Counted from the stretch's first letter, positions 1 through 9,577 are shown. The stretch is 64,000 bases of DNA from Pseudovibrio sp. Tun.PSC04-5.I4 (GCF_900104145.1 NZ_FNLB01000006.1:4094501-4158500), one strand, 5' to 3'. Numbers and translations are program-made. The notes: a model not told the origin generated them from the sequence alone.

Positions 1-655
1 AAAGAAATTACATCTAAAATCAATCATTCACGAACTTCTCTGGTTTCTTACCGGGGATACCAACATTATATATCTGAAGGATAATGGTGTTCGGATCTGG
101 GATGAATGGGCTGATGAGAATGGCGACCTGGGCCCTGTATACGGGTATCAGTGGCGCTCCTGGCCGAAGCCTGATGGTGGGTCAATCGACCAGATTGCTA
201 ATGTAATCCATCAGATCAAAACCAATCCAGATAGCCGCCGCCTGATTGTCTCTGCCTGGAATCCTGCTCTGGTTGATGAGATGGCCTTACCGCCGTGTCA
301 TTCGCTATTCCAGTTCTACGTGGCTAATGGCAAACTTTCCTGTCAGCTCTACCAGAGGTCTGCGGATGTGTTTCTTGGTGTGCCGTTTAACATTGCGTCC
401 TATGCGCTGCTGACCATGATGGTTGCGCAGGTCTGCGATCTGGAACCTGGTGACTTTGTGCATACGCTTGGTGATGCCCATTTGTATTCCAACCACATGG
501 AACAGACAGAATTACAGCTTTCTCGAGAGTTGCGCGCCCTGCCGAAACTGTGCATCAATCCAGATGTGAAAGACATTTTTTCCTTCCGTTTCGAAGATTT
601 TTCATTGGAAGGTTATGATCCGCATCCCCATATTAAAGGTGTGGTTGCAATTTAG
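1..655 (+). CDS. thyA: Thymidylate synthase, 5' end outside window
   Basis: Makes dTMP from dUMP with methylene-tetrahydrofolate. The frame read from base 2 is open to the TAG at 653-655, about 217 codons; roughly the first 45-50 residues lie before the window. Visible family signatures are HELLWFLTGDTN, VYGYQWRSWP, the active-site cysteine in LPPCHSLFQFYV, the dUMP-binding stretch QLYQRSADVFLGVPFN and the C-terminal HPHIKGVVAI. It heads a co-directional group that ends with folA, which recycles the dihydrofolate this enzyme releases. The ATG at 281 is internal methionine, not the start. Confidence 0.97.
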   Translation, partial: KKLHLKSIIHELLWFLTGDTNIIYLKDNGVRIWDEWADENGDLGPVYGYQWRSWPKPDGGSIDQIANVIHQIKTNPDSRRLIVSAWNPALVDEMALPPCHSLFQFYVANGKLSCQLYQRSADVFLGVPFNIASYALLTMMVAQVCDLEPGDFVHTLGDAHLYSNHMEQTELQLSRELRALPKLCINPDVKDIFSFRFEDFSLEGYDPHPHIKGVVAI

Positions 656-684
656 TTGACCTCACATGACTAAAAGGAGTTCCC

Positions 685-1509
685 ATGCGAGCGCTTATTT
701 GTGTGCCTGCGCGTATCGGTTCTACTCGGTTCCCGCGTAAACCTCTGCATCCTATTAGCGGGCGCAGTTTGTTGGAGCGTGTTGTTCAGGTCGCTCGTGT
801 TGCTGCCAAGCAAACCGGCTCTGACTTTGTTGTTGCCGTCGACCACGAAGAGGTTGCTGAGCTTTGCCGCCATATTGGCGCGCCTTTTGTGATGACCGAT
901 CCGGGGCATTCATCTGGCACGGACCGTGCGCTTGCTGCTGCAAAAGCTTTTGGCAGTCATCCTGAGTTTGTGCTCAATCTGCAAGGTGATGCTCCATTTA
1001 CACCGCCAGAGCATGTGGCAGCATTAATTAGAGCTGCTGAAGTTCGTCCGGGAGCTGATGTTTTTACACCAGTTGTTCGTCTCGACTGGGACGGGCTGGA
1101 CACGCTTCGTGCACATAAAAAAGAACATCCGTTTTCCGGTACGACGTGCGTTCGACGGGATGATGGTACGGCCCTATGGTTTTCCAAGAATATTCTTCCT
1201 GCTATCCGCAAGGAAGAAAAGCTTCGCGAAACAGATGCTCTATCACCCGTATTCAGGCATATCGGTCTTTATGGATACCGCATTGATGCACTGGAAGAGT
1301 TCACAGAGATTGGCCTTGGCTATTACGAGCAGCTGGAAGGTTTGGAGCAGCTTCGGTTCCTTGAAAACGGGATGGTTGTTCACGCAGAAGAGGTTGCGCC
1401 CCCTAAATTGTCCATGTCTGGTGTTGATACGCCGGCTGATGCTGAGCTTGCTGCCCAGTTGATTGCAAAGTTTGGCGATCCGTTTGACCATCTGGAGACT
1501 GGCCTGTGA
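685..1509 (+). CDS. kdsB: CMP-KDO synthetase (3-deoxy-manno-octulosonate cytidylyltransferase)
   Basis: Activates KDO with CTP to CMP-KDO for the inner core of lipopolysaccharide; cytosolic. The 274-residue product begins with the nucleotide-binding signature VPARIGSTRFPRKPL (residues 7-21) and contains LNLQGDAPF near residue 97, both typical of KdsB-like nucleotidyltransferases; usual length is about 250. An AAGGAG box at 675-680 supports the ATG at 685. Its stop overlaps the GTG start of the next gene (GTGA at 1506-1509), so the two are probably translationally coupled. Confidence 0.93.
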   Translation: MRALICVPARIGSTRFPRKPLHPISGRSLLERVVQVARVAAKQTGSDFVVAVDHEEVAELCRHIGAPFVMTDPGHSSGTDRALAAAKAFGSHPEFVLNLQGDAPFTPPEHVAALIRAAEVRPGADVFTPVVRLDWDGLDTLRAHKKEHPFSGTTCVRRDDGTALWFSKNILPAIRKEEKLRETDALSPVFRHIGLYGYRIDALEEFTEIGLGYYEQLEGLEQLRFLENGMVVHAEEVAPPKLSMSGVDTPADAELAAQLIAKFGDPFDHLETGL

Positions 1510-2117
1510 CACGTATTTATATTCTTCGCCATGGGAATACTTTTGATAAAGGCGATGTGGTTACACGTGTTGGTGGCCGCACAGACTTGCCGCTGAGCGT
1601 TTCGGGTTTGGATCAAGCTGAAAAACTCTCGGAGCATTTTGCAGAGCTTGCCGTGGGTTTTGATATGGCGTTTTGCTCTCCTTTGCAGCGAACCAAGCAG
1701 ACCGCTCAGATTGCATTGAAAACTCAGGTGGAAGAGGTGGACCTTAAAGTTCTGCCATTTCTTGTTGAGATTGATTACGGTCCAGATGAAAACAAGCCGG
1801 AAGACGAGGTTCGCGCGCGGATTGGCGAGGATGCTCTAAAGGCTTGGGAAGAGGAGGGTATCCCTCCAAACGGATGGTATGTGGACCCACCAGCTGTGAT
1901 TGGGCGGTGGCAGGAGTTTTTTGCTTCTGCGCCGAAAAAATATCCAAACAAGACGCTTTTAGTTGTCACCAGCAATGGAATTGCCCGTTTCGCGTTAAAA
2001 GCTTTAAAAGATGGGAGTGCCAACGCCGACCTGAAGTTGAAGACCGCTGCCTATGGTGTGTTCGATGTTACAGAGGATGGTCAGCCGAAGATGCTAAGTT
2101 GGAATGTGCGGCCATGA
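1506..2117 (+). CDS. Histidine phosphatase family protein (phosphoglycerate mutase-like)
   Basis: 203 residues. The N-terminal YILRHGNT carries the RHG phosphohistidine motif at residues 8-10, and a second core motif is seen in FCSPLQRTKQTA around residue 57. A GTG start overlapping the kdsB stop was chosen because the RHG motif must lie near the N-terminus. Members of this fold dephosphorylate sugar phosphates or other small metabolites; the tight overlap with kdsB hints at a KDO-phosphate or related substrate, but that is only inference from position. Confidence 0.85.
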   Translation: MTRIYILRHGNTFDKGDVVTRVGGRTDLPLSVSGLDQAEKLSEHFAELAVGFDMAFCSPLQRTKQTAQIALKTQVEEVDLKVLPFLVEIDYGPDENKPEDEVRARIGEDALKAWEEEGIPPNGWYVDPPAVIGRWQEFFASAPKKYPNKTLLVVTSNGIARFALKALKDGSANADLKLKTAAYGVFDVTEDGQPKMLSWNVRP

Positions 2118-2216
2118 CATTAAACTGGTCGTGTTAGCTTGAGCGTGACCTGAGGGTTTGCGATCATTTTGTGAGTGAGGACTGGCAGGTTCTTTGCAAA
2201 TAATATTGAGGTTCCG

Positions 2217-2738
2217 ATGAAACGTGTTTCGATGATTTCCGCAGTCGCTGAAAATGGTGTCATTGGCGCCAAAAACGATATGCCGTGGTCTATTTCGACG
2301 GATCTCAAGTTCTTTCGCAAAACCACAACTGGCAAACCAGTGATTATGGGGCGGCGGACGTTTGAGTCCATTTGTAACAGCCTGGGTAAGCCCCTTCCGA
2401 ACAGAACCAACATCGTCATTACACGAGATCGAACCTATGCCCATGACGGGGCTGAGGTTGTTGGCAGTCTTAAAGACGCTCTGACATTCGCTGAACATGT
2501 CGCTGAAACCGATGGTGTTGATGAAATCATGATTGTTGGTGGCGGCCAGATTTATGCTGAAGCTATGCCAAGTGCGTCCACGCTTTACATCACCCGCGTT
2601 CACGCGGCTCCGGAAGGGGATACCAAATTCCCCGAGATTCATGAGAGTGAATGGGAACTAGCGGAACGCACGCCGTTTGATCGTGGTGAGAAAGATACCG
2701 CTGATACCTCGCTTGAGATCTATAAGCGTTTAGGCTGA
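2217..2738 (+). CDS. folA: Dihydrofolate reductase
   Basis: Reduces dihydrofolate to tetrahydrofolate with NADPH, closing the cycle opened by thymidylate synthase. The protein is 173 residues from the ATG at 2217, which has a GAGG box five bases upstream; an in-frame GTG at 2175 would add 14 unlikely residues. Signatures seen are VIGAKNDMPW (Met20-loop region), GRRTFESI for NADPH binding, and the central IMIVGGGQIYAEAM. It sits about 100 bp after the phosphatase gene in the thyA-kdsB-folA run. Confidence 0.96.
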   Translation: MKRVSMISAVAENGVIGAKNDMPWSISTDLKFFRKTTTGKPVIMGRRTFESICNSLGKPLPNRTNIVITRDRTYAHDGAEVVGSLKDALTFAEHVAETDGVDEIMIVGGGQIYAEAMPSASTLYITRVHAAPEGDTKFPEIHESEWELAERTPFDRGEKDTADTSLEIYKRLG

Positions 2739-2754
2739 GACTAGGTTTTTTGGG

Positions 2755-3675
2755 CTAATTAAAGCGGGCAGAGGCCTTTGTGGATATTTCTGCTCGCAAC
2801 GCCAAACGCGGTGTCGTATGTGCATTTTGCGCGATGTTGGTGCTTGGCAACCTGCCATGGAAACCAGTTTCATCCCAGATGAGAAGTGTGTTTGCCTCTA
2901 CTCGAAGAGGCAGTAAGGGCGGCAGGTCCAGCTCTTGCAAGTCTGTCAGACGTGTTGATGCGCCTTCCTCTTGATACTCCCTCTCGTCTTCTTCCAATTG
3001 TTTTTGGTATTCCCACTCAATGCGTTGATGTGACATGTGATGGGAGCCGGGCACGTAAAATAGGGCTCCATCTTCTGGCGTTATTTTTTCCAAAAAGAGC
3101 AAGGCCGTTGCTTTGGGGGCTCTGGCGTTATGTTCAATGGCAAAGGGAGCTGCGCCGAGGTTTTCACTGCCAAAGTTAAAGGCGGGTGCGCATTGAGCCA
3201 TAGCCTCCAGATGGTATGTCGGTTTTGCTTTTCTTCCTGCCGCATATTGAAGTGGATGCGGGATAAAATCATCTGTGATTGCAGATTGCAGGAAGGGTTG
3301 GCGCAATAGGTTGGTGTAGCTCAACGGAAGCGTGAAGCTTTGGGATTTATGCCAGTTGGCCAGCAGGTTTTTGTTCCGGTCTCTTTGACCTACGAAATGG
3401 TCAAAGGCTTCAAATTTTAGCCGACGGAAGAATTCCAGAGGCAAAACGTTGTGTTTGAGCCAGATGCCGTGGGATTGCAATGCTTGGGCGCAGGGCGTTG
3501 GAAGGTTGCCTATGAGGTTTGCTTGTCTTGTTCTCTTCTGCCTGTGAAGGTCTGCAACTTCCCTGTGAAACCAATGTGGGACAGTGTGCTCGCCCCAATC
3601 TGATCTATGCAGGGAGGACGACAAAAACCTGCGATGCAGACTGCTCATGAGCTGTCTTGGCTTGATTGCCCTCAT
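2755..3675 (-). CDS. Phytanoyl-CoA dioxygenase-like protein, unknown substrate
   Basis: 306 residues from the ATG at 3675, which has a GGGGA box; a GTG at 3687 is an alternative. The C-terminal half looks like the double-stranded beta-helix of Fe(II)/2-oxoglutarate dioxygenases: YHLEA near residue 155 could give the H-x-E metal pair, EDGALFYVPGSHH is close to the PhyH-type loop, and LLIWDETGFHGR supplies a distal histidine and arginine. The assignment is by motif resemblance only; substrate is unknown. It stands convergent to folA and has no obvious operon partner. Confidence 0.55.
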   Translation of the reverse strand: MRAIKPRQLMSSLHRRFLSSSLHRSDWGEHTVPHWFHREVADLHRQKRTRQANLIGNLPTPCAQALQSHGIWLKHNVLPLEFFRRLKFEAFDHFVGQRDRNKNLLANWHKSQSFTLPLSYTNLLRQPFLQSAITDDFIPHPLQYAAGRKAKPTYHLEAMAQCAPAFNFGSENLGAAPFAIEHNARAPKATALLFLEKITPEDGALFYVPGSHHMSHQRIEWEYQKQLEEDEREYQEEGASTRLTDLQELDLPPLLPLRVEANTLLIWDETGFHGRLPSTNIAQNAHTTPRLALRAEISTKASARFN

Positions 3676-3885
3676 CTTATTCCCCACTCTGGTTTGTTAA
3701 GAGAAGGTTAAGGTGAGAACTGGAGCAGGTCTTTCCGCTTGATTGAGCTTGTGATTTTTGCCGATAATAGTTTTTCATCGGCATTTTCACCTTGCAAATT
3801 GCTGCAAGGCTAACAACATTAGAGGAAGCTTTGGGGTGTGGTTTTCATGAATGACCTCGCCTGCGTTTTTGGTGTTTGGGGTGGA

Positions 3886-4350
3886 ATGTCCAAGGTTCTT
3901 GAACTGAGAGATTTTAACGAGTTTAGCGTTGAGCAGCTTTATGCTCTGCTGAAACTTCGTTGCGAAGTATTCATCGTCGAGCAGGAATGCGCCTACCCCG
4001 ATGTGGATGGGTTAGATCCGGTAGCGAAGCATATTCTGCTGCTGAGTGGCACCGGTGCGCTTTTGGGTGCACTCCGAATTTTCATGAAATATGAAGAGGG
4101 TGATGTCTATAAAATTGGACGTGTGGTGGTCTCAAAAGCTGTGCGTGGGCAAGGGATCGCGCGTCAATTGATGGACGCTGCCTTGTCTTATTGTACTGCA
4201 ACCAACTCAGATGCGCGTGTAGAGCTGCAAGCCCAAGCGTATTTGCAGGACTTCTATAGCCAGTGTAATTTTTCTGCAATTTCTGAAATCTATCCGGAAG
4301 ATGGAATTCCGCATGTTGATATGCGTTTGCGGCAAGCGCCAGAAAGCTGA
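3886..4350 (+). CDS. ElaA-type GNAT acetyltransferase
   Basis: 154 residues, matching ElaA (about 153). RCEVFIVEQECAYPDVDGLD near residue 25 is the ElaA family signature, and the acetyl-CoA loop is VRGQGIARQLM. The ATG at 3886 was chosen because family members begin just before the first strand and a GGGGTGG purine run lies upstream; the frame stays open to a GTG at 3838. Substrate is not known for the family. Confidence 0.85.
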   Translation: MSKVLELRDFNEFSVEQLYALLKLRCEVFIVEQECAYPDVDGLDPVAKHILLLSGTGALLGALRIFMKYEEGDVYKIGRVVVSKAVRGQGIARQLMDAALSYCTATNSDARVELQAQAYLQDFYSQCNFSAISEIYPEDGIPHVDMRLRQAPES

Positions 4351-4698
4351 GACACATTCAGTTTACAGATTATTGCTGTGTTTCGGGCGGATTAAGAAAC
4401 TGTTGAGCAAAAACAAAGGAATTTTGAGACATGTACCTCAAATTTTTGCAAGTCAGATTTGTGGGTATTGCTTACAGTACCAGTTGAAAGAGGGGAAATA
4501 GAGCTTATCTTCCTCAATAATAGTCAGTTTTGTGGGGTTATCGGCTTTTTTCTGTAAGTGCTGCCTATTGGCTCATGTGCTTTCGTTGAAAGGCGTTGGT
4601 AACTCGCTTATAACCCTAATCAAGTAATAGTTGGCTTAGTCCAACTCTCATTTATTTGTCGGCGTGTCCGGCATCATACCAAACAAAGGGATCACTCT
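4351..4698. other. Intergenic region before hflK
   Basis: About 350 bp without a convincing gene between the ElaA-type gene and hflK. It should hold the hflKC promoter. I saw no clear hairpin terminator or recognisable RNA in it. Confidence 0.5.
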
Positions 4699-5865
4699 AT
4701 GCCTTGGAGCAATCAAAGCGGAGGTGGCGGCAATAACGGCGGCCCTTGGGGGAACTCCGGCGGCAACAAGGGCGGTGGTGGCCCTTGGGGTGGCGGCAAT
4801 GGCCCACAGCGCGGCGGCGGTAACGGCGGCGGCAGTCCTCCGGATTTCGAGGAAATCCTCAAACGTGGTCAGGATCACCTGAAGACAGTTCTGCCTGGTG
4901 ATGGCGGTGGTCTGGGCTTCAAGGGTATCTTGTTTGCTATTCTTGTTGCTGTTGTGATTTGGCTCGCAACCGGCATTTACCGCGTCGAACCAAGTGAAGT
5001 CGGCGTAGAGATGATCTTTGGTAAGGTTGTTGGTCGAACCGATCCGGGCCTGAATTACAACTGGCCCTACCCAGTTGGTGACGTTTACACACCAGAAGTA
5101 CTGCGCGTTCGCGAATTGACCGTCGGTATGGAAGAGTTTGTTCGTGGAAGCACTGTCAACCAGCGTGATGTTCCAGAAGAAAGCTTGATGCTGACAGGCG
5201 ATGAAAATATCGTTGACGTTGACTTCAAGGTACAGTGGCGTATTCAGAACACTCCGACTGGTGTTCAGGAATTCCTCTTCAACGTTCAGAACCCTGCTGG
5301 CACTGTGAAAGCAGTTGCTGAGAGTGCGATGCGTGAAGTTGTTGGTAGCTCTCGTATTGATTCAATTCTGACTGAAAACCGGGCTCCAATTCAGATTGCA
5401 GTGCAAAAACTGATGCAGGAAACGCTTAATAACTACAAGGCTGGTATCGAGGTCACTCAGGTCCAGATGCAGAAGGTTGATCCTCCTGCGCAGGTTATTG
5501 AAGCATTCCGTGATGTTCAGGCAGCTCGTGCTGACCAAGAACGTATTCAGAACGAAGCACAGGCTTACGCCAACAAAATCGTTCCTGAAGCTCGTGGTAA
5601 TGCGGCTCGCGTTTCTGAAGCCGCTCAAGCGTACCGTGACAAGACCGTTGCAAATGCAAATGGTCAGGCACAGCGCTTTACCAAAATCTATGAGGAATAC
5701 GCGAAGGCTCCTGAGATTATTCGCCAGCGCCTCTATCTTGAGACTATGGAAACTGTCTTGAGTAAGAATCCAAAAATCATCATCGATGGAAACGGTCAGC
5801 AAAGTGGTGTTGTGCCTTATCTGCCGCTTGACCAGCTGAATAAGCGTGCTGGAGGAAATAACTAA
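4699..5865 (+). CDS. hflK: FtsH-protease modulator HflK
   Basis: 388 residues. With HflC it forms the membrane-anchored SPFH/prohibitin complex that encloses and restrains the FtsH protease. The first 48 residues are glycine-rich (GGGGNNGG, GGGGPWGGG), as in alphaproteobacterial HflK; one membrane anchor spans about residues 75-94, followed by the SPFH domain and a charged, probably coiled-coil stretch (about residues 270-345) rich in Ala, Gln and Glu. The stop TAA overlaps the ATG of hflC by one base (TAATG). Confidence 0.97.
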   Translation: MPWSNQSGGGGNNGGPWGNSGGNKGGGGPWGGGNGPQRGGGNGGGSPPDFEEILKRGQDHLKTVLPGDGGGLGFKGILFAILVAVVIWLATGIYRVEPSEVGVEMIFGKVVGRTDPGLNYNWPYPVGDVYTPEVLRVRELTVGMEEFVRGSTVNQRDVPEESLMLTGDENIVDVDFKVQWRIQNTPTGVQEFLFNVQNPAGTVKAVAESAMREVVGSSRIDSILTENRAPIQIAVQKLMQETLNNYKAGIEVTQVQMQKVDPPAQVIEAFRDVQAARADQERIQNEAQAYANKIVPEARGNAARVSEAAQAYRDKTVANANGQAQRFTKIYEEYAKAPEIIRQRLYLETMETVLSKNPKIIIDGNGQQSGVVPYLPLDQLNKRAGGNN

Positions 5866-6752
5866 TGAAAAGCGGTCTTCTTGGCATTGTTATAGCCGCA
5901 GTCGCCCTGGTTCTTTACTGGTCGGTTTACATTCTAACCCCAACCGAGCAGGCAATTGTTCTGCAGTTTGGTGAAGTTAAAGCGCAGGAAACTGAGCCGG
6001 GTTTGAAATTTAAAATGCCTTGGCAGAACGTCATTGTTCTGGATAAGCGTATTCTGGATCTCAATATGCCTCCTCTGGAAGCGATTGTTGCTGATAAAAA
6101 GCGTCTGAAAGTTGATGCGTTCGCTCGTTACCGCATCACCAATCCAGTGCGGTTCTACCAGTCTGTGAACAACGTAAACGAAGGCTCACGCCGTCTTGCT
6201 ACGTTCCTGCAATCTTCCTTGCGTTCTGAATTGGCTAAAGCAACCTTTACACAGGTTGTGCGTGACGAACGTTCTGCCCTGATGGAAACAATCCGTCAGG
6301 ATGTGGACAAGAGCGCTGCTGCAATCGGTATTGATGTGATCGATGTGAAGATCCGTCGTGCAGATTTGCCTGAAGCCAACTCTCAGGCGATTTTCCGTCG
6401 TATGCAGACTGAACGTCAGCGTGAAGCGACTGAAATCCGCGCGCAGGGTGAAGAGCAGTCTCGCCGCATCAAATCTCGTGCGGATCGTGATGCAACTGTG
6501 CTTGTTGCTGAAGCTCAGCGTGATGCCGACATCATTCGTGGTGATGGCGATGCTGGTGCCAACCAGATCTTTGCGAAAGCTTATGGCGAAGACCCGTCGT
6601 TCTTCCAGTTCTACCGGTCAATGCAGGCTTACACCAGAGCTCTGGGAGATGGGAACACATCGCTGGTTCTTTCTCCCGACTCAGACTTCTTCCGCTACTT
6701 CAACGATCCAAGTGGCAAAGGGAATGTTTCAGCGGCTGGTGCCGGGCAGTAA
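5865..6752 (+). CDS. hflC: FtsH-protease modulator HflC
   Basis: 295 residues, partner of HflK. The N-terminus is a single membrane anchor (residues 4-23), then YILTPTEQAIVLQFGEVK, the typical start of the SPFH domain, and a long charged helix with EQSRRIKSRADRDATVLVAE. Both ends overlap neighbours by one base (TAATG), marking a tightly coupled three-gene operon with hflK and the following DUF2065 gene. Confidence 0.97.
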   Translation: MKSGLLGIVIAAVALVLYWSVYILTPTEQAIVLQFGEVKAQETEPGLKFKMPWQNVIVLDKRILDLNMPPLEAIVADKKRLKVDAFARYRITNPVRFYQSVNNVNEGSRRLATFLQSSLRSELAKATFTQVVRDERSALMETIRQDVDKSAAAIGIDVIDVKIRRADLPEANSQAIFRRMQTERQREATEIRAQGEEQSRRIKSRADRDATVLVAEAQRDADIIRGDGDAGANQIFAKAYGEDPSFFQFYRSMQAYTRALGDGNTSLVLSPDSDFFRYFNDPSGKGNVSAAGAGQ

Positions 6753-6946
6753 TGAATGATTTTGTCGTGGCTCTGGGGCTTGTCCTCGTTGTTGAGGGAG
6801 TTGTTTATGCTCTTGCCCCAGGTCATTTGAAGGAATTCATGCGGAAAGCTCAGGATATTCCTGAGCAATCCCTCCGGATTGGTGGTGTTGCAGCCATCGC
6901 GTTGGGTGTGTTGATTGTATGGTTGGTGCGTTCCATCAGTGGGTAA
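6752..6946 (+). CDS. DUF2065 family small membrane protein
   Basis: 64 residues with two hydrophobic segments (about 4-22 and 45-60) and the family pattern VLVVEGVVYALAPG at the N-terminus. DUF2065 genes habitually follow hflC; here the start overlaps the hflC stop by one base. Function is unknown, but the coupling suggests a role with the HflKC-FtsH complex. A short gene easily missed. Confidence 0.88.
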   Translation: MNDFVVALGLVLVVEGVVYALAPGHLKEFMRKAQDIPEQSLRIGGVAAIALGVLIVWLVRSISG

Positions 6947-7015
6947 ACGCATATTTTCCAATGATACAACTACGAGAAATCAGCCTGACGCTGCGAAAAA
7001 ATAAATGTTAGTTTT

Positions 7016-7050
7016 GCCCGCGCTTTATTAACCAAGCGCGGGCATATTTG
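7016..7050 (+). terminator. Terminator of the hflKC operon
   Basis: Ten-bp stem GCCCGCGCTT (7016-7025) with AAGCGCGGGC (7034-7043), eight-base loop, followed by ATATTTGTTT. It lies about 70 bp after the DUF2065 stop. Confidence 0.75.
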
Positions 7051-7110
7051 TTTCCACTATGAGTTCTGGTGGCACGTCTATGCCCACCTTATAATCTGAG
7101 GAGATGGCTT

Positions 7111-8595
7111 ATGGCCGGTGTTTTCTCCCGCCTTGAGCTGGGAAGATCTATTAAGTCTATTGTATTTGCAGGCGTTCTTGGCGTCGTGGCTGTAGCAGGT
7201 AGCTTTGAGAGCGCGGTGGCACGGGGGCCTGAATCCCTAGCTGACCTCACTGAGGAGCTGGCGGATGCTGTGGTCAATATCTCCACTGCGCAGCGCGTTA
7301 AGGCCAAGAGATCACTTCAGCTTCCCGATGTTCCAGAGGGTTCTCCGTTTCAGGAGTTTTTTGAAGAGTTTTTCAACGGGCAAGAGCCTGAAGGTGACAG
7401 CCCGCAACGGGTCCAGTCTCTGGGGTCCGGGTTTGTTATTGACGGCGAAAACGGCATCATTATCACCAATAATCACGTGATTGAGGATGCTGACGAGATT
7501 ACTGTCAACTTCAATGACGGGACCAAGCTTTCAGCAAAACTGCTTGGGTCTGATGAGAAAACCGATCTTGCTGTTTTACAAGTCGAGCCAACATCCACGC
7601 TGGATTCCGTTAAGTTTGGTAGCTCGGAAGTGCTGCGTGTTGGTGACTGGGTTATGGCGATTGGTAACCCGTTTGGTCTGGGCGGAACGGTGACGGCGGG
7701 TATTGTTTCTGCTCGCAACCGTGACATCAACTCTGGTCCTTATGACAACTTCATTCAAACAGATGCGGCAATCAACCGGGGTAACTCTGGTGGCCCGCTG
7801 TTCAATATGGATGGCGAGGTTATTGGCATCAACACCGTAATTTTCTCACCGTCTGGTGGGTCTATCGGTATCGGCTTTGCTATTCCTGCAGAGACGGCGA
7901 CCCGTGTGATTGCGCAGCTGCGTGAGTTTGGTGAGACCCGCCGTGGTTGGCTTGGTGTTCGTATTCAGCATGTGAACGATGAGATCGCAGAAGGTCTTGG
8001 CATGGATAGTGCCCGCGGTGCATTAATTGCCGGTGTCTCCGAGGGTGGACCTGCACAGGAAGCCGGTATTATGCCCGGTGATGTTGTTTTGACATTCGAT
8101 GGACGCGATGTGCCAGAAATGCGCGACCTGCCTCGTATGGTTGCGACAACGACGATTGGGAGCACCGTTCCTGTGACCTTGTTGCGTCGTGGTGAGACTG
8201 TGAAAATCGAAGTTACTCTGGGCCGTCTCGATGAAGTTGCTGAAGTTGAGAAGGTTGAAGATCAGCAGGAAAGTCCTCAGGATAAACTTGATGAGACTGT
8301 TGTTCTTGGATTGTCCTTAGAAAAAATTGATGAAGCTTTGCGGGAACGGTTTGCACTTTCCGATGAAATTGAAGGTGTGGTGATTACGCGTGTCGCAGAA
8401 GGAAGTTCTGCCGAGGACAAGCGTGTTCGTGCTGGGGATGTTATCGTGGAAGTCGCGCAGGAGCCTGTGGCTGTTCCTAAGGACGTTGCCGCCATGGTGA
8501 AGATGCTGAAAGACGACAAGCGTCGTTCTGCGTTGTTGTTGCTTTCCAACGGTGCCGGTGAACTTCGCTTTGTGGCTGTCCGTATCAAAGACTAG
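7111..8595 (+). CDS. DegP/HtrA-type periplasmic serine protease
   Basis: 494 residues from the ATG at 7111, which has GAGGAG seven bases upstream; the open frame reaches 7069. The N-terminus has a membrane segment (about 14-32) that is a signal peptide or anchor ending near AVARG. The trypsin-like triad is visible: His122 in TNNHVIED, Asp152 in EKTDLAVL and Ser226 in RGNSGGPL. Two PDZ domains follow (about 285-375 and 400-490). Expected role: degrading or refolding damaged envelope proteins. Linkage to hflKC, another membrane protease regulator, is common in alphaproteobacteria. Confidence 0.95.
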   Translation: MAGVFSRLELGRSIKSIVFAGVLGVVAVAGSFESAVARGPESLADLTEELADAVVNISTAQRVKAKRSLQLPDVPEGSPFQEFFEEFFNGQEPEGDSPQRVQSLGSGFVIDGENGIIITNNHVIEDADEITVNFNDGTKLSAKLLGSDEKTDLAVLQVEPTSTLDSVKFGSSEVLRVGDWVMAIGNPFGLGGTVTAGIVSARNRDINSGPYDNFIQTDAAINRGNSGGPLFNMDGEVIGINTVIFSPSGGSIGIGFAIPAETATRVIAQLREFGETRRGWLGVRIQHVNDEIAEGLGMDSARGALIAGVSEGGPAQEAGIMPGDVVLTFDGRDVPEMRDLPRMVATTTIGSTVPVTLLRRGETVKIEVTLGRLDEVAEVEKVEDQQESPQDKLDETVVLGLSLEKIDEALRERFALSDEIEGVVITRVAEGSSAEDKRVRAGDVIVEVAQEPVAVPKDVAAMVKMLKDDKRRSALLLLSNGAGELRFVAVRIKD

Positions 8596-8612
8596 CCTTT
8601 ACTGAGCTGAAC

Positions 8613-8648
8613 AAAAAAGCCGCTTCCAGATTTGGGAGTGGCTTTTTC
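8613..8648. terminator. Bidirectional terminator between degP-type gene and serB
   Basis: AAAAAGCC-GCTTCC and GGGAGTGGC-TTTTT form an imperfect stem around a short AGATTT loop between two convergent genes. A-run on the left and T-run on the right let it work for both strands. Confidence 0.75.
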
Positions 8649-8673
8649 TATTCTACGCTAAGGGGCAGGTGTC

Positions 8674-9561
8674 TTAAGCGAATTCTTCGATTTTATAGCC
8701 TTGCAAATAGAGCAGGGCGGTTAAGTCGCCGTGATCAATCTTAGCGCGGGCTTCAGCCGCGACTTTCGGCTTTGCGTGGAAGGCGACGCCAAGGCCGGCA
8801 GCGCAGATCATTGCCAGATCATTCGCGCCATCGCCAACAGCGAGCACATCACGCATTGTGATGCTTTTTTCCTCGGTGATCTCTGTGAGACGATCTAGCT
8901 TTGCTTGTTTGCCGAGGATTGGCATTCCGACTTCGCCGGAAAGTTTGCCATCTTCTTCAAGCAGTGTGTTGGCGCGGTTCTCATCAAACCCAAGAATTTC
9001 AGCGATCTTTTGGGTGAAGGATGTAAACCCACCCGAGACCAGTGCTGCGTAGCCACCATTTGCCTTCATTGTCCTGACAAGAGCCGTTCCGCCGGGTGTA
9101 AGAGTGATCCGGGTTTTGATGGTTTTTCCGATGACGGACGTGTCTAGCCCCTTTAGCAGGGCGACGCGCTCTTTCAGAGCTGGCTCAAATTCCATCTCAC
9201 CGCGCATGGCACGTTCAGTGATGTGGGAGATCTTCTCTTTGAGGCCCAATTCGGCAGCCAGTTCGTCAATGCACTCCTGCTGGATCATGGTGGAGTCCAT
9301 GTCTGCGATCAGGAGTGATTTTTTGCGTCCTAGCTGGGGTTGAGTGAAAACATCAACTGGCGCATCTGCAAGGCTTGTGCGAATAGTGCCCGTCAGTTCT
9401 TCCGCTTCTATGTGGTCTTCGATAAGCAGATCCACTGCAATGCCCGGATTGAGAGTTTTAATCTCGGGCGTGCTAGGCAGAAGGGCGCTGACCTTTGCAA
9501 TAAGGTCTTGAGTGACAGCGGGTTTGGCTGGATTGGAAATGAGCGTGACAACGAACGACAT
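8674..9561 (-). CDS. serB: Phosphoserine phosphatase
   Basis: Last step of serine synthesis: hydrolyses phosphoserine. 295 residues: an N-terminal regulatory-like segment of about 75 residues, then a HAD-type phosphatase domain with DMDST at 87-91 (nucleophile Asp87), LVSGGFTSF for motif II and VGDGANDLAM for the metal-binding aspartates. It is divergent from miaA, and the two 5' ends nearly touch. Confidence 0.95.
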   Translation of the reverse strand: MSFVVTLISNPAKPAVTQDLIAKVSALLPSTPEIKTLNPGIAVDLLIEDHIEAEELTGTIRTSLADAPVDVFTQPQLGRKKSLLIADMDSTMIQQECIDELAAELGLKEKISHITERAMRGEMEFEPALKERVALLKGLDTSVIGKTIKTRITLTPGGTALVRTMKANGGYAALVSGGFTSFTQKIAEILGFDENRANTLLEEDGKLSGEVGMPILGKQAKLDRLTEITEEKSITMRDVLAVGDGANDLAMICAAGLGVAFHAKPKVAAEARAKIDHGDLTALLYLQGYKIEEFA

Positions 9562-9577
9562 AAGCAGCTCTCGAACT